A DNA stretch of 64,000 nt from Rhizobium sp. ICMP 5592 (lineage in GTDB: Bacteria; Pseudomonadota; Alphaproteobacteria; Rhizobiales; Rhizobiaceae). Location: assembly GCF_009498525.1 (NCBI RefSeq), contig NZ_QSNT01000003.1, forward strand, positions 1,174,156 to 1,238,155, in the 5' to 3' direction. The translations under genes were made by a program, and so were the position numbers. Below, in pieces: positions 44,814 through 53,774 of this stretch. Each line of letters starts with the position of its first letter. The stretch's first letter is position 1. The notes under the pieces are model-generated. The model ran no database searches. It was not told the origin of the DNA and saw nothing but the letters and a program-made list of their open reading frames with translations.

Positions 44814-45677
44814 CTAGTCGCCGAGGAGCTGGCGATCGTCGCCATCCCGATGGGCAACGAGCTGCTGCTTGATGCGGCGCAGGGTCACCGTCGCCTGCGG
44901 CTGGATGCGGTAGGCGACGAGGCTTGCGAGAATGTCGACAACCGCGAGATAGGCGATGCGCGTCGATGTCGGCCGATAGATATTGTCGCCTTCCGGCAAA
45001 TCGACGGGCACGGTGATATCCGCGGCAAGCGCCACCGGGCTGTGGCTCTGCGTCAGCGCGATCGTCGGCACCTTCGCCTCGCGTGCAAGCGTGAAGGCGC
45101 GCACCAGTTCGGCATTGCGGCCGGAGAAGGACGAGCCGATCAGCACATCCGCTGGCTTGGCGGCAGCCGTCATCATCAGCTGCATGCTGTGATCGGAGCT
45201 GGCGGTGACGCGAAGGCCGAGGCGGAAGAGCCGGTTCTGCAGTTCGCTGGCGATCATCGAGGAGTTGCCGCCGGAGCCGAAGGCGTAGATCATCTCCGCA
45301 CCGGCAAGCCGGTCCGCCGCCTGTTCAATGGCCGGGATATCCAGCCCACGATGGAGGAGGAACAGGGCATTCTGCGCCTTGGTGATAATGTCCTGAGCAA
45401 CATCCGCCGGCGCGATGCTCTTCGGCTCGGGCCTGATATAGCGCATGCCTACATAGGCGGTACGGGCGAGCTGGACCTTGAAATCGGAAAAGCTGTCGCA
45501 GCCGAGGCGGCGGCAGAAGCGGGTGACGGTCGGCGGCGAGACATCGGCCTTGCCGGCAAGTTCGATGATGGAGGCATTGACCGCGAATTCGAAGTCGTTG
45601 AGGACGATATCGGCGATGCGGTTTTCCGATTGCGAAAGTCGCGCCCTCTCCTCCTGCATGGTCGTGAAAATATCCAT
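44814..45677 (-). CDS. RpiR/MurR-type transcriptional regulator (HTH plus SIS domain)
   Basis: A 287-residue regulator. The N-terminal HTH-6 domain (about 1-75) includes NASIIELAGKADVSPPTVTRFCRRLGCDSFSDFK. The SIS domain (about 110-255, IYAFGSGGNSSMIASELQNRL, SFSGRNAELVRAF) should bind a phosphosugar. It lies between RidA and SDR genes and probably controls this operon, the divergent one, and perhaps the transporter operon (shared motifs at 46105, 54956 and 55029). ATG 45677 follows GGGGAGGGG. Confidence 0.93.
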   Translation of the reverse strand: MDIFTTMQEERARLSQSENRIADIVLNDFEFAVNASIIELAGKADVSPPTVTRFCRRLGCDSFSDFKVQLARTAYVGMRYIRPEPKSIAPADVAQDIITKAQNALFLLHRGLDIPAIEQAADRLAGAEMIYAFGSGGNSSMIASELQNRLFRLGLRVTASSDHSMQLMMTAAAKPADVLIGSSFSGRNAELVRAFTLAREAKVPTIALTQSHSPVALAADITVPVDLPEGDNIYRPTSTRIAYLAVVDILASLVAYRIQPQATVTLRRIKQQLVAHRDGDDRQLLGD

Positions 45678-45703
45678 CGGCCCCTCCCCTGTCGTGGCGT
45701 CTA

Positions 45704-46093
45704 TCAAGCGTCCGGCGTCTTATAGGCGACGCAATCGATCTCCACCTTGCAATCCACCATCATCGACGCCTGCACGCAGGCGCGCGCCGGCGGATGGGCG
45801 CCGAAATAATCCTGATAGATCTTGTTGAAGCTCCAGAAATCGCGCGGATCGTCCAGCCAGACGCCGACGCGGACGACATGCTCCAGGCCGTAGCCGGCTT
45901 CCTGGAGGATGGCGATGACATTGCCGATGGTCTTATGGGTCTGGGCGACGATGCCGCCGTCGATGATCTCGCCATTTTCCATAGCGACCTGGCCGGAGAC
46001 ATACAACCAGCCATTGGCCTCGACAGCACGCGCAAAGGGCAACGGCTTACCACCGGCACCCGTCTGGCCGGAGCCATAACGCTTGATGGGCAT
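45704..46093 (-). CDS. RidA (YjgF/YER057c/UK114) family protein
   Basis: A 129-residue trimeric deaminase-type protein. RidA removes reactive enamine/imine intermediates made by PLP enzymes. The conserved arginine is in PPARACVQASMM, and the following KVEIDCVAY matches the family C-terminus. Its presence fits a pathway with a PLP enzyme, here the D-threonine-aldolase-like protein encoded divergently. First gene of its operon. Confidence 0.94.
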   Translation of the reverse strand: MPIKRYGSGQTGAGGKPLPFARAVEANGWLYVSGQVAMENGEIIDGGIVAQTHKTIGNVIAILQEAGYGLEHVVRVGVWLDDPRDFWSFNKIYQDYFGAHPPARACVQASMMVDCKVEIDCVAYKTPDA

Positions 46094-46204
46094 TTTCCAT
46101 TCCTGCAAATTATTTTCTTGATACGTTGACAAGTGACCATAGAAAGCGGAATTTGGCCAGTGAAAATCGTAATTTATGAAAAGAATTTAAATACGGCTGA
46201 CCCG
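46094..46204. promoter_or_regulatory. Divergent control region with AT-rich motifs
   Basis: 111 bases between the RidA operon (leftwards) and the M81 operon (rightwards). It holds GCAAATTATTTTC (46105-46117), and CGTAATTTAT (46168-46177), which also occurs at 54955-54964 before the transporter operon. TTGACA (46126-46131) followed after 17 bases by GAATTT is a possible rightward promoter. Confidence 0.55.
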
Positions 46205-46690
46205 ATGCGCGATCCTTTCCAAAATCCCTTCCCTACCGACGATGTCGCCCGCCATGCAATCTGGGAGATGCTTGTGCCGCGCGATATCGATGCTTTTCTC
46301 GCCGCCGACTGGTCGCTGGTGGCGCATGATTTCGTCGAGGAGGGCTTTATCGGCATAGACGGCCGCCGCGAAATCAGCCCCGATAAATGGCGCCTCGCCT
46401 TTCCGACGCTGTCAGCCTATCGCGACGAATGGCTGCGCCAGGCGCAGGACTTCGCGAGCCAGTCTTTCGCCGAGGACCCGCGCACCGCCATTTTCACCAC
46501 CACGACGCTGGAAGACATCGAAATCGAAGGCGAGACAGCGCTGGTGCGCAAGAAATTCGATGGCAGCCTGAAGAAGGCCGATGGCGGCGTCGACGTGCTG
46601 AAATGGCAGACGCTCTACTATTGCCGCCTGCATGAGGGCCGCTGGAAGATCTCGGGCTTCACCGGTTACCTGCCGAATCCGATGGAATAG
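46205..46690 (+). CDS. Hypothetical protein of the M81 operon
   Basis: A 161-residue soluble protein, MRDPFQNPFPTDDVARHAIW onwards. The pattern of an N-terminal helical part and strands TLEDIEIEGETALVRKKFDG and TLYYCRLHEGRWKISGFTGYL recalls NTF2/SnoaL-like folds, but I cannot name a family. ATG 46205 has no clear ribosome-binding site; an in-frame GTG at 46133 would add 24 residues that look non-coding. It ends 11 bases before the M81 gene. Confidence 0.72.
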   Translation: MRDPFQNPFPTDDVARHAIWEMLVPRDIDAFLAADWSLVAHDFVEEGFIGIDGRREISPDKWRLAFPTLSAYRDEWLRQAQDFASQSFAEDPRTAIFTTTTLEDIEIEGETALVRKKFDGSLKKADGGVDVLKWQTLYYCRLHEGRWKISGFTGYLPNPME

Positions 46691-46701
46691 AGGCGACAGC
46701 G

Positions 46702-48177
46702 TTGCGCATTTTTACTGCGGTGCTCGCGACCGAAACGAACACCTTTTCTCCGATCTGTGTCGACCGGCGCGCCTTCGAGGCCTCCCTCTATGCGCCGCCG
46801 GGCATGCATCCGGAAACGCCGACGCTCTGCTCCGCGCCGATCACTGTAGGACGCCGGGTCGCCGCAGAAAAGGGCTGGGAGCTGATCGAGGGCACCGCTG
46901 CCTGGGCCGATCCGGCCGGTCTCGTAAACCGCCGGACCTACGAGGATTTGCGCGACGAAATCCTCGACCAGCTTCGCGCCGCCCTGCCGGTCGACGGTGT
47001 TGTACTTGGCCTGCACGGTGCCATGGTCGCCGATGGCTACGAGGACACCGAAGGTGATTTCCTCACGCGCGTCCGTGAAATCGTCGGGCCAGATATTTTG
47101 GTCTGCGTCGAGCTCGATCCCCACAGCCATCTGACGAAAAAGCGCCTCGCGGCGGTGGATTTCCTCGTCTATTTCAAGGAATTCCCGCATACGGATTTCG
47201 TCGATCGCGCCGAGGATCTCTGGCGCATCGCCGTCGATACGCTGGAAGGCCGCGTAAAGCCGGTCATGTCCGTCTTCGATTGCCGGATGATCGATGTCTT
47301 CCCAACCTCGCGCGAGCCGATGCGATCCTTCGTCGACAAGATCATGGCCATGGAAGAGGCCGACGAGGATATCCTGTCGATCTCTGTCATCCACGGCTTC
47401 ATGGCCGGCGACGTGCCCGAAATGGGTACGAAGCTGCTGGTCGTCACCGATAATAAGCCGGATAAGGGCTCCGCTCTCGCCCGCGATCTCGGCCTCGAAC
47501 TCTTTGCCAAGCGCGGCACCTTCATCATGCCGCAGATCGACGAGAAGCAGGCGGTCGCGGAGGCCATGGCCGCGTCGTCCTGGCCGGTCGTCATCGCCGA
47601 TCTCTGGGACAATCCCGGCGGCGGCACGGCTGGCGACGCCACCGTCGTCCTTCAGGAACTGCTCGACCGAGGCGCTCGCGACACCGCGATCGGCACGATC
47701 TGGGATCCGATGGCGGTGCAGATCTGCATGGCCGCCGGCGAAGGCGCGGAGATCCCGCTGCGCTTCGGCGCGAAATCGGCGCCGGGTACCGGCCATCCGA
47801 TTGACGGCATCGTCAAGATCGTGCGCCTCGTCGCCAATGCCGAGATGCGCTTCGGCGAAAGCTTCGCGCCCTTCGGCGATGCGGCCCATATCGAGCTCGA
47901 CGGCATCGACATCATCCTCAATTCGACACGGGCGCAAAGCTTCGATCCCACGCTTTTCTCGGTGATGGGTATCGACCCCACGCAGAAGAAGATACTGGTG
48001 ATCAAGTCGACCAATCACTTCTATGCGTCCTTTTCCAAAATCGCCTCGGAAATCCTTTACTGCTCGGCCGGAACGCCCTATCCGAACAATCCGGCGCGCA
48101 CGCCCTATCGCCGCGCGCCCAGAGATATCTGGCCGATGGTTGCCGATCCACACGCGGCAAAAGAAGGAGTTGCCTGA
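46702..48177 (+). CDS. M81 family (MlrC/microcystinase C-like) metallohydrolase
   Basis: A 491-residue zinc-dependent hydrolase. The N-terminal MlrC domain shows MRIFTAVLATETNTFSP, GLHGAM (H105), VELDPHSHL (D139, H141, H143) and FKEFPHTDF (H163); the C-terminal MlrC domain contains ADLWDNPGGGTAGDAT and IKSTNHFYASF. MlrC cleaves short peptides with D-amino acids during microcystin breakdown; most relatives have unknown substrates. The start is TTG 46702 after AGAGGCGACAGCG. The next gene begins one base after its stop codon. Confidence 0.93.
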   Translation: MRIFTAVLATETNTFSPICVDRRAFEASLYAPPGMHPETPTLCSAPITVGRRVAAEKGWELIEGTAAWADPAGLVNRRTYEDLRDEILDQLRAALPVDGVVLGLHGAMVADGYEDTEGDFLTRVREIVGPDILVCVELDPHSHLTKKRLAAVDFLVYFKEFPHTDFVDRAEDLWRIAVDTLEGRVKPVMSVFDCRMIDVFPTSREPMRSFVDKIMAMEEADEDILSISVIHGFMAGDVPEMGTKLLVVTDNKPDKGSALARDLGLELFAKRGTFIMPQIDEKQAVAEAMAASSWPVVIADLWDNPGGGTAGDATVVLQELLDRGARDTAIGTIWDPMAVQICMAAGEGAEIPLRFGAKSAPGTGHPIDGIVKIVRLVANAEMRFGESFAPFGDAAHIELDGIDIILNSTRAQSFDPTLFSVMGIDPTQKKILVIKSTNHFYASFSKIASEILYCSAGTPYPNNPARTPYRRAPRDIWPMVADPHAAKEGVA

Positions 48178-48178
48178 C

Positions 48179-49282
48179 ATGGCACATGACATCGTCTCGG
48201 AGATCAGCCCCAAGCCGGGCGATCGTATCGAAGACATTTCAACGCCGCGGCCGATCATCGACGAGGACCGCATGGCGGGTAACATCGCCCGCGTGCAGTC
48301 CTACATGGACGCGCACGGACTGAACTTCCGGCCGCATATCAAGACCCACAAGATCCCTGCGCTGGCGAGCGCGCAAGTGGCGGCGGGCGCCAAGGGGATC
48401 AATTGCCAGAAGATCACCGAGGCCGAAGTCTTCGCCGATGCCGGCTTCGAAGACATCCTCATCACCTACAATATCATCGGGCCTGAAAAGCTTGCCCGTC
48501 TATCGGTGCTCAACGACCGCATCGCCGGGCTGAAGGTGGTGGCCGACAGCCAATACACCGTCGACGGACTTTCGGCATGGTTCGCGGCGCGCAAACCGCT
48601 GACCGTGCTGGTGGAATGCGATACGGGCGGCGGACGCTGCGGCGTGCAGACGCCGGAGGCGGCCGCAACTCTGGCCAGACATATCGCCGGCCGACCGGGC
48701 CTGGTCTTTGGCGGATTGATGAACTATCCGAAGCCGAACAGCGCCGCTGCCACGCAGGCGTTTCTGGCGGAAACCATCTCGCTTCTGAAGCGCGACGGGA
48801 TCGAATGCCCGATCGTCAGCAATGGCGGCTCGCCGAGCCTGTTCGATGCCCATCTGGTGCCAGCTGCCACCGAGCATCGCGCCGGCACCTATATCTACAA
48901 TGACCGCTCCATGGTGCGCGCCGGCCATTGCCGCGAGGAAGATTGCGCCATGCATATCCTCGCGACCGTCGTCTCGCGCCCGACGCCGGATCGCGCCGTC
49001 ATCGATGCTGGCTCAAAGGCGCTGACCTCCGATCTCCTCGGCTTTTCGGATCACGGCGTCGTCGTCGGTTATCCCGAGGCTGTCGTCACCGGCCTCTCGG
49101 AGGAACATGGCGTGATCGACCTTTCCAAATGCACCGGCCCGCGTCCCGAGATCGGCGACAAGGTCCGCATCATTCCCAACCATACCTGCGTGGTGTCCAA
49201 CCTGTTCGACAGCATGGTGTTCCACCGTGATGGCGTCGTCACCCGCGTCGAGGACGTCGCGGCGCGCGGGCTGGTCTGGTAG
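48179..49282 (+). CDS. D-threonine aldolase-like PLP enzyme (DSD1 family)
   Basis: A 367-residue fold III (alanine-racemase-type) PLP enzyme. The PLP lysine is K55 in FRPHIKTHKIP, and the metal site is H335-T-C337 in PNHTCVVSNLF, as in D-threonine aldolases and D-serine dehydratases. It should cleave or dehydrate a D-beta-hydroxy amino acid, releasing glycine plus aldehyde or a keto acid plus ammonia. Starting directly after the M81 stop suggests it handles a D-amino acid released by that enzyme. Confidence 0.92.
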   Translation: MAHDIVSEISPKPGDRIEDISTPRPIIDEDRMAGNIARVQSYMDAHGLNFRPHIKTHKIPALASAQVAAGAKGINCQKITEAEVFADAGFEDILITYNIIGPEKLARLSVLNDRIAGLKVVADSQYTVDGLSAWFAARKPLTVLVECDTGGGRCGVQTPEAAATLARHIAGRPGLVFGGLMNYPKPNSAAATQAFLAETISLLKRDGIECPIVSNGGSPSLFDAHLVPAATEHRAGTYIYNDRSMVRAGHCREEDCAMHILATVVSRPTPDRAVIDAGSKALTSDLLGFSDHGVVVGYPEAVVTGLSEEHGVIDLSKCTGPRPEIGDKVRIIPNHTCVVSNLFDSMVFHRDGVVTRVEDVAARGLVW

Positions 49283-49301
49283 GGTTTTCCGGGCGCGTCT
49301 C

Positions 49302-49353
49302 ACCCGCCCTCGCCCTTCGAGGGTCGCTTGCGCTCCCGCCTCAGGGTGAGGGC
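49302..49353. repeat. Intergenic repeat, inverted copy A
   Basis: CACCCGCCCTCGCCCTTCGA followed by GGGTCGCTTGCGCTCCCGCCTCAGGGTGAGGG; in reverse complement it reads CCTCACCCTGAGG...CCTCGAAGGGCGAGG, the same plan as the copy at 49464-49511. Confidence 0.72.
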
Positions 49354-49463
49354 TAATCCTCGTGCGACGCTAGTCACTTCCTCGTGACGCACTCACGCGA
49401 CATCGGCAATGCGCCTTGCCACAGGGGCAAATTGATCTTGAGCAGCGCCAAGAGGCCGACTCC

Positions 49464-49511
49464 ATTCTCATCCTGAGGCGCGGAGGCCGAAGCCTCGAAG
49501 GACGAGGATGG
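49464..49511. repeat. Intergenic repeat, direct copy B
   Basis: CTCATCCTGAGGCGCGGAGG then CCGAAGCCTCGAAGGACGAGGATG. The stem GAGG...CCTC flanked by CATCCT/AGGATG-like arms forms a hairpin. This type of element is common in alphaproteobacterial genomes. It fills the 251-base gap between two converging operons. Confidence 0.75.
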
Positions 49512-49533
49512 CCCCTGATTTACCGCTTGCGCG

Positions 49534-50670
49534 TCAAGAGGCGACCGGATTCAACAATCCCATATCGATATCGGTCAGCTCAACCCGACGCTCGAAAGCA
49601 ACGCCGTCTTCATCGAAAAGATGGCAATCGGCGGCGCGGATGCCGGTCTTGAGCGGCACCTCCGGGCGGATAGCGATACTGCCGGATAGCGTGGCGCAGA
49701 AATTCTCGCCGCTATCCGCTTCCAGCGCCGCATAGGCGACCGTCTGCGCGCCCAGGCGCTCGATCACAGACGGCATGATCGTCAGGGAGATGTCGCCGTC
49801 GCCAAGCTGTATGTGCTCCGGCCGAATACCAAGCGTCAGCGCCTTGCCGACCACGCCGTCGCGCGGCGTAACCGGCAGTAGCGCCGTCTGACCCTTGTAA
49901 TCGACCTCGACACCCGCCTCGCTGACACCTTTGCAGATGACGGGCAGGAAGTTCATCTTGGGATTGCCGATGAACCCGGCGACGAATTTATTTGCCGGCT
50001 TGTGATATAGCTCCAGTGGCTCACCGGTCTGGGCGATTTCGCCGGCATTGAGGACGACGATGCGGTCCGCCATGGTCATCGCTTCGACCTGGTCGTGGGT
50101 GACGTAGATCATCGTTGCCTGCAATTGACGGTGCAGCTTGGCGAGCTCGATACGCATGTCGGCGCGGAGCGCCGCATCGAGGTTCGACAAAGGCTCGTCG
50201 AACAGGAAGATCTTCGGCTCGCGAACGATCGCCCGGCCGATGGCAACGCGCTGACGCTGGCCGCCCGACAGCATGCCCGGCTTTTGCTGCAGGCGCTGGT
50301 CAAGATGCAGGATGCGGGCGGCGTGCTCGACGCGGGCCTTGAGCTTGTCTTCCGGCATCTTTTCGACGCGCAGCGGAAAGGCGATGTTCTCGAACACCGT
50401 CATATGCGGATAAAGCGCGTAGGACTGGAACACCATGGCGATGCCGCGCTTGACCGGCGGCAGGTCGTTGACGCGCTGGCCGTTGATCATGATGTCGCCG
50501 CTGGTGACATCGTCGAGACCGGCGATCATGCGCAGCAGGGTCGACTTGCCGCAGCCGGACGGGCCGACGAAGACGATGAACTCACCATCCGTCACATCGA
50601 GCTCGACGCCCTTGATGACTTCGAAATGACCGTAAAATTTCTTGACCTGATTAAGGTGAAGCTGTCCCAA
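49534..50670 (-). CDS. ABC sugar transporter ATP-binding protein (MalK/UgpC type)
   Basis: A 378-residue ATPase energising the importer encoded upstream. Walker A is GPSGCGKST (36-44), the signature LSGGQ (134-138), Walker B IFLFDEP (154-160), and a C-terminal MalK-type TOBE domain (about 235-370) is present. The start is probably TTG 50670, seven bases after GGAG; GTG 50685 is an alternative. Last gene of the operon, 85 bases after the solute-binding protein gene with a hairpin between. Confidence 0.95.
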   Translation of the reverse strand: MGQLHLNQVKKFYGHFEVIKGVELDVTDGEFIVFVGPSGCGKSTLLRMIAGLDDVTSGDIMINGQRVNDLPPVKRGIAMVFQSYALYPHMTVFENIAFPLRVEKMPEDKLKARVEHAARILHLDQRLQQKPGMLSGGQRQRVAIGRAIVREPKIFLFDEPLSNLDAALRADMRIELAKLHRQLQATMIYVTHDQVEAMTMADRIVVLNAGEIAQTGEPLELYHKPANKFVAGFIGNPKMNFLPVICKGVSEAGVEVDYKGQTALLPVTPRDGVVGKALTLGIRPEHIQLGDGDISLTIMPSVIERLGAQTVAYAALEADSGENFCATLSGSIAIRPEVPLKTGIRAADCHLFDEDGVAFERRVELTDIDMGLLNPVAS

Positions 50671-50716
50671 ACTCTGTCTCCGCACGGCACCGCCTTGAGG
50701 CGGGCAGGGCTCGAAA

Positions 50717-50739
50717 GGCCGCGCGCGATGCGCGCGGCC
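50717..50739 (-). promoter_or_regulatory. Intercistronic GC hairpin between solute-binding protein and ATPase genes
   Basis: GGCCGCGCGC and GCGCGCGGCC are perfect 10-base arms around a 3-base centre. On the transcript strand only TTT follows, so partial termination or mRNA 3' protection is likely, raising solute-binding protein output over the ATPase as in mal operons. Confidence 0.7.
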
Positions 50740-50755
50740 CGACGATCTGCAAGGT

Positions 50756-51985
50756 TTACTTATACTGCTCGAGATCAGCCGCCGCCTTTTTCAAGGCAAC
50801 CGCCGGCTCGGCCTTGCCGGTGACAACCGACTGGACCATCTCGATCATCACGTTCTGGAAGCCCTTATAGTCCTTGAACAAGGGCTCGGGACCACCATAG
50901 CTGATGCCGTCGATGAACGGCTTCCAGAAGGGGTCCTTCTTCTCGAACTCATCGACCTGCGGCGACGGACGCAGCGGCGTAAGGCCGGCGCCGCCCTGCA
51001 ACTCATATTCACCCTGCGGACCGGGAGAGGTGATGAACTTCGCGAATTCGATCGCCTTGTCCTCGACGCCCGAGCCCTTGAAGACGGCAAGGCTGTCGGT
51101 GATGAGCAGCGTGCCGTGGCCCTTGGCCGATGGGCCGAGCGGTAGCGGCGCAACGCCCCAATTGATCTTCGTTTCCTTCAGGCGATAGGCAGCGCCTGAG
51201 CCCGCCTGAAGCATGCCGACCTTGCCATCCAGAAAGATGGCGCGCATTTCGTTCTGCTCGTAAGCAGTCGCTCCCTCGACGGAATAAGGCGTGATGTCCT
51301 TATAGGCCTGCAGGGCGGCCAGTACTTCCGGGCTATCGAGCACGATCTTGTCGCCGTCGATCACCTTGCCGTTGTTGCTGTAAACCCAGTGCAGGAACTG
51401 ATGCATGGTGTTGTCGAAGGTCTTGGCCGAGAGGCCATAACCGGGGACACCGGTCTTCTCCTTGATCACCTTGGCGTCGGCGATTTCCTCAGCCCAGGTG
51501 GTCGGCGGCTTTTCCGGATCGAGACCGGCCTGCTTGAACAGATCCTTGTTCCAGTAGAGCGCCTTGGTAGAGAAGGCGATCGGCACGCCCCACTGCTGTC
51601 CATCGAAGGTTACGGTGCCGACAATACCCGGATAGTAAGTCTTCTGCTCCGCATCCGTCATCGGGACCGGGACGATAAGATCGTTCTCGGCAAACTGCTT
51701 GAGCGTTCGCGAACCGACATAGGCCATGGCAACCGGCGTGCCGGCGGCAGCCAGCGTCGTCGCCTTGTCCTGGCACTGTTCCCAGCCGACGACCTCGGGC
51801 TTGACCGCCCAGCCCGGATTCTTGTCTTCCCATTGCTTAATATATTTCACATGGATCGGATCGATGCTGTCGCCGCAATAGATCCAGCTGATCTCCTTGT
51901 CGGCGGCCTGAACTGTCACAGCGCCAAGCGCAGTGGAGCCGAGCAAAGCAAGGGCGAACAGCCCTGTTTTGATATGGATTGTCAC
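50756..51985 (-). CDS. ABC transporter extracellular solute-binding protein, family 1
   Basis: A 409-residue periplasmic protein with a signal peptide (1-27, ending VQA-ADKE). The body matches sugar-binding proteins of the UgpB/MalE cluster: GVPIAFSTKALYWNKDLFKQAGLDPEKPPTTWAE and GGAGLTPLRPS. Starts 37 bases after the permease gene. The ligand is unknown; oligosaccharides or glycerol-phosphate-like compounds are typical of the family. Confidence 0.94.
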   Translation of the reverse strand: MTIHIKTGLFALALLGSTALGAVTVQAADKEISWIYCGDSIDPIHVKYIKQWEDKNPGWAVKPEVVGWEQCQDKATTLAAAGTPVAMAYVGSRTLKQFAENDLIVPVPMTDAEQKTYYPGIVGTVTFDGQQWGVPIAFSTKALYWNKDLFKQAGLDPEKPPTTWAEEIADAKVIKEKTGVPGYGLSAKTFDNTMHQFLHWVYSNNGKVIDGDKIVLDSPEVLAALQAYKDITPYSVEGATAYEQNEMRAIFLDGKVGMLQAGSGAAYRLKETKINWGVAPLPLGPSAKGHGTLLITDSLAVFKGSGVEDKAIEFAKFITSPGPQGEYELQGGAGLTPLRPSPQVDEFEKKDPFWKPFIDGISYGGPEPLFKDYKGFQNVMIEMVQSVVTGKAEPAVALKKAAADLEQYK

Positions 51986-52022
51986 GTTTAAGCTCCCCTT
52001 TTTCTAGTGGTTGTTGTCTAGC

Positions 52023-52880
52023 TTATTGCTTTACCGCGCCGGCGGTCAGACCGCTGACGAGATAGCGTTGCAGGAAGAAGATCACGACCAGCGCCGGCGC
52101 GATGCCGACGAAGCTTGCGGCCATGAGTTCGTTCCAGACGACCTCCTGCCGGCCGAAATAGGCGAACAAGCCAACCGGCAGCGGCATGTATTCAGTCTTC
52201 GAATTGAAAGTAAGCGCATAGATGAACTGCTGCGCGTAGGCCTCGATGAAGGAGGAAATCGCCACCACGACGATCCCCGGCATGGCGATCGGCAGGATGA
52301 CGCGGCGCAGCGTATAGAACTGGCTCGCGCCGTCGACATAGGCGGCCTCGTCGAGCTCCCTTGGGATGCGCCGCATATAGGTGTGCAGCAGCCAGATTCC
52401 GGTCGGGATGATGAAGGCTACGCCCGGCACGATCATGGCGAAATAGGTGTTGAGCACGCCGAAGGAACGCATGAGCCGGAACAGAGGGATCAGGAGGACG
52501 GCGCCCGAGAACATCTTGACGGCAAGAAATGCGCCAAGCAGCAGGCCGGAGCCCCTGAACTCGAAGCGAGCGAAGGCATAGGCCGCCGGTACGGCAAGTA
52601 CCAGCACGATAATGGTGATCGTGCCGGATATCAGGAAGGAGTTGAAAATATACCAGCCGAAGCCCGGCACGCTGGTCCACATCGTCCGATAGGCCTCAAA
52701 CGACCCATTTTCGGGAATGAAGCGATAGGGCGATGAAAAAAGCTGGCTGAGCGGCTTCAGCGACACCAGAAAGCCTTCGACGAAGGGGGCGAGAACGAAG
52801 GTCAGGAACAGCAGGATGCCGGCATAGATGCCGATCAGCTCATACCATTTGTAGCGGTTGATCATCATCGGCTGGCTCAT
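52023..52880 (-). CDS. ABC sugar transporter permease, MalG type
   Basis: A 285-residue inner-membrane permease with six helices. The EAA loop reads ELDEAAYVDGASQFYTLRRVILPIAMPG (about 188-215), the contact to the ATPase. Overlaps the other permease gene by four bases (ATGA), so the two are coupled. Confidence 0.95.
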   Translation of the reverse strand: MSQPMMINRYKWYELIGIYAGILLFLTFVLAPFVEGFLVSLKPLSQLFSSPYRFIPENGSFEAYRTMWTSVPGFGWYIFNSFLISGTITIIVLVLAVPAAYAFARFEFRGSGLLLGAFLAVKMFSGAVLLIPLFRLMRSFGVLNTYFAMIVPGVAFIIPTGIWLLHTYMRRIPRELDEAAYVDGASQFYTLRRVILPIAMPGIVVVAISSFIEAYAQQFIYALTFNSKTEYMPLPVGLFAYFGRQEVVWNELMAASFVGIAPALVVIFFLQRYLVSGLTAGAVKQ

Positions 52881-53761
52881 CGCTTGGCTCCTGCTGAAAA
52901 GCGGCTGGTCAGGCGGAAATAAGCAAGGCAGAAGAGCGACAGGAAGATGCAGATCAGGACTGCACGGGCCGAGCCTTCCCCATACTTGTACGACCCGATC
53001 GCAGTGCGATAGGTGTCGATGATCATCGTCGTCGTCTCGCCATTCGGGCCGCCGCGCGTCAAGATCCAGATGATGTCGAAGGAATTGAAGGTCGAGATCA
53101 GGGACAGCATCGACATGGTGACCATCGAGGGTACCATCAGCGGCAATGTGATGCGGCGGAGACGATAGAAGCGACCGGCACCATCAGTCCAGGCGGCCTC
53201 ATGGAGATCCTGCGGGATCGCCTGCATGGCCGCCAGCATGTACAGCGTTACCATGGGCACGCCGATCCAGACGTCCGTGATGATCGTTGCCCAGAAGGCC
53301 GTGCTGCCATAGGCAAGAAAGGCAACCGGGCTATCGACGAGGCCAAAGCGCTGCAGCAGGCCGGAAATCATCCCGAACTGGCCATTATACATCCAGCCCC
53401 ACATGAAGATGCCGATCGCCATCGGCACGACCCAGGGCGGCATGGTCAGCACCCGGAACAGGGCACGGCCAGGAACCGCCGCGTTCAAAAGCATCGCGCC
53501 GCAAGTGCCGATAATCATCTTGATCGACACGGAAAAGAAGGTCCAGATGAAGGTCCGGACGATGACCGAGGCGAAGGTGTCGTTGAAGATCTTTGCGTAA
53601 TTCTCAAGGCCAACCCAGTTCGTCACCTTCTTCAGCGAAGCATCGGTGAAGGACAGGATGACGGTGTCGACCAGCGGATAGGCAACGATGATGATAACGT
53701 AGAGGACGGCCGGAAGGAGCAGGAGCCAGGCGAAGATGACCGTGCTGCGTTGAACACCCAT
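52877..53761 (-). CDS. ABC sugar transporter permease, MalF type
   Basis: A 294-residue inner-membrane permease with six helices. The EAA loop is DLHEAAWTDGAGRFYRLRRITLPLMVPS. ATG 53761 follows AGGGGCGC; an upstream in-frame start has no support. It lies 13 bases after the Gfo/Idh gene. Confidence 0.94.
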   Translation of the reverse strand: MGVQRSTVIFAWLLLLPAVLYVIIIVAYPLVDTVILSFTDASLKKVTNWVGLENYAKIFNDTFASVIVRTFIWTFFSVSIKMIIGTCGAMLLNAAVPGRALFRVLTMPPWVVPMAIGIFMWGWMYNGQFGMISGLLQRFGLVDSPVAFLAYGSTAFWATIITDVWIGVPMVTLYMLAAMQAIPQDLHEAAWTDGAGRFYRLRRITLPLMVPSMVTMSMLSLISTFNSFDIIWILTRGGPNGETTTMIIDTYRTAIGSYKYGEGSARAVLICIFLSLFCLAYFRLTSRFSAGAKR

Positions 53762-53774
53762 CTTGCGCCCCTCT

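Noticed and set aside
46666..48285. Long minus-strand frame opposite the M81 gene
   Set aside because: Mirror of the M81 coding frame; M81 motifs and operon spacing decide for the plus strand.
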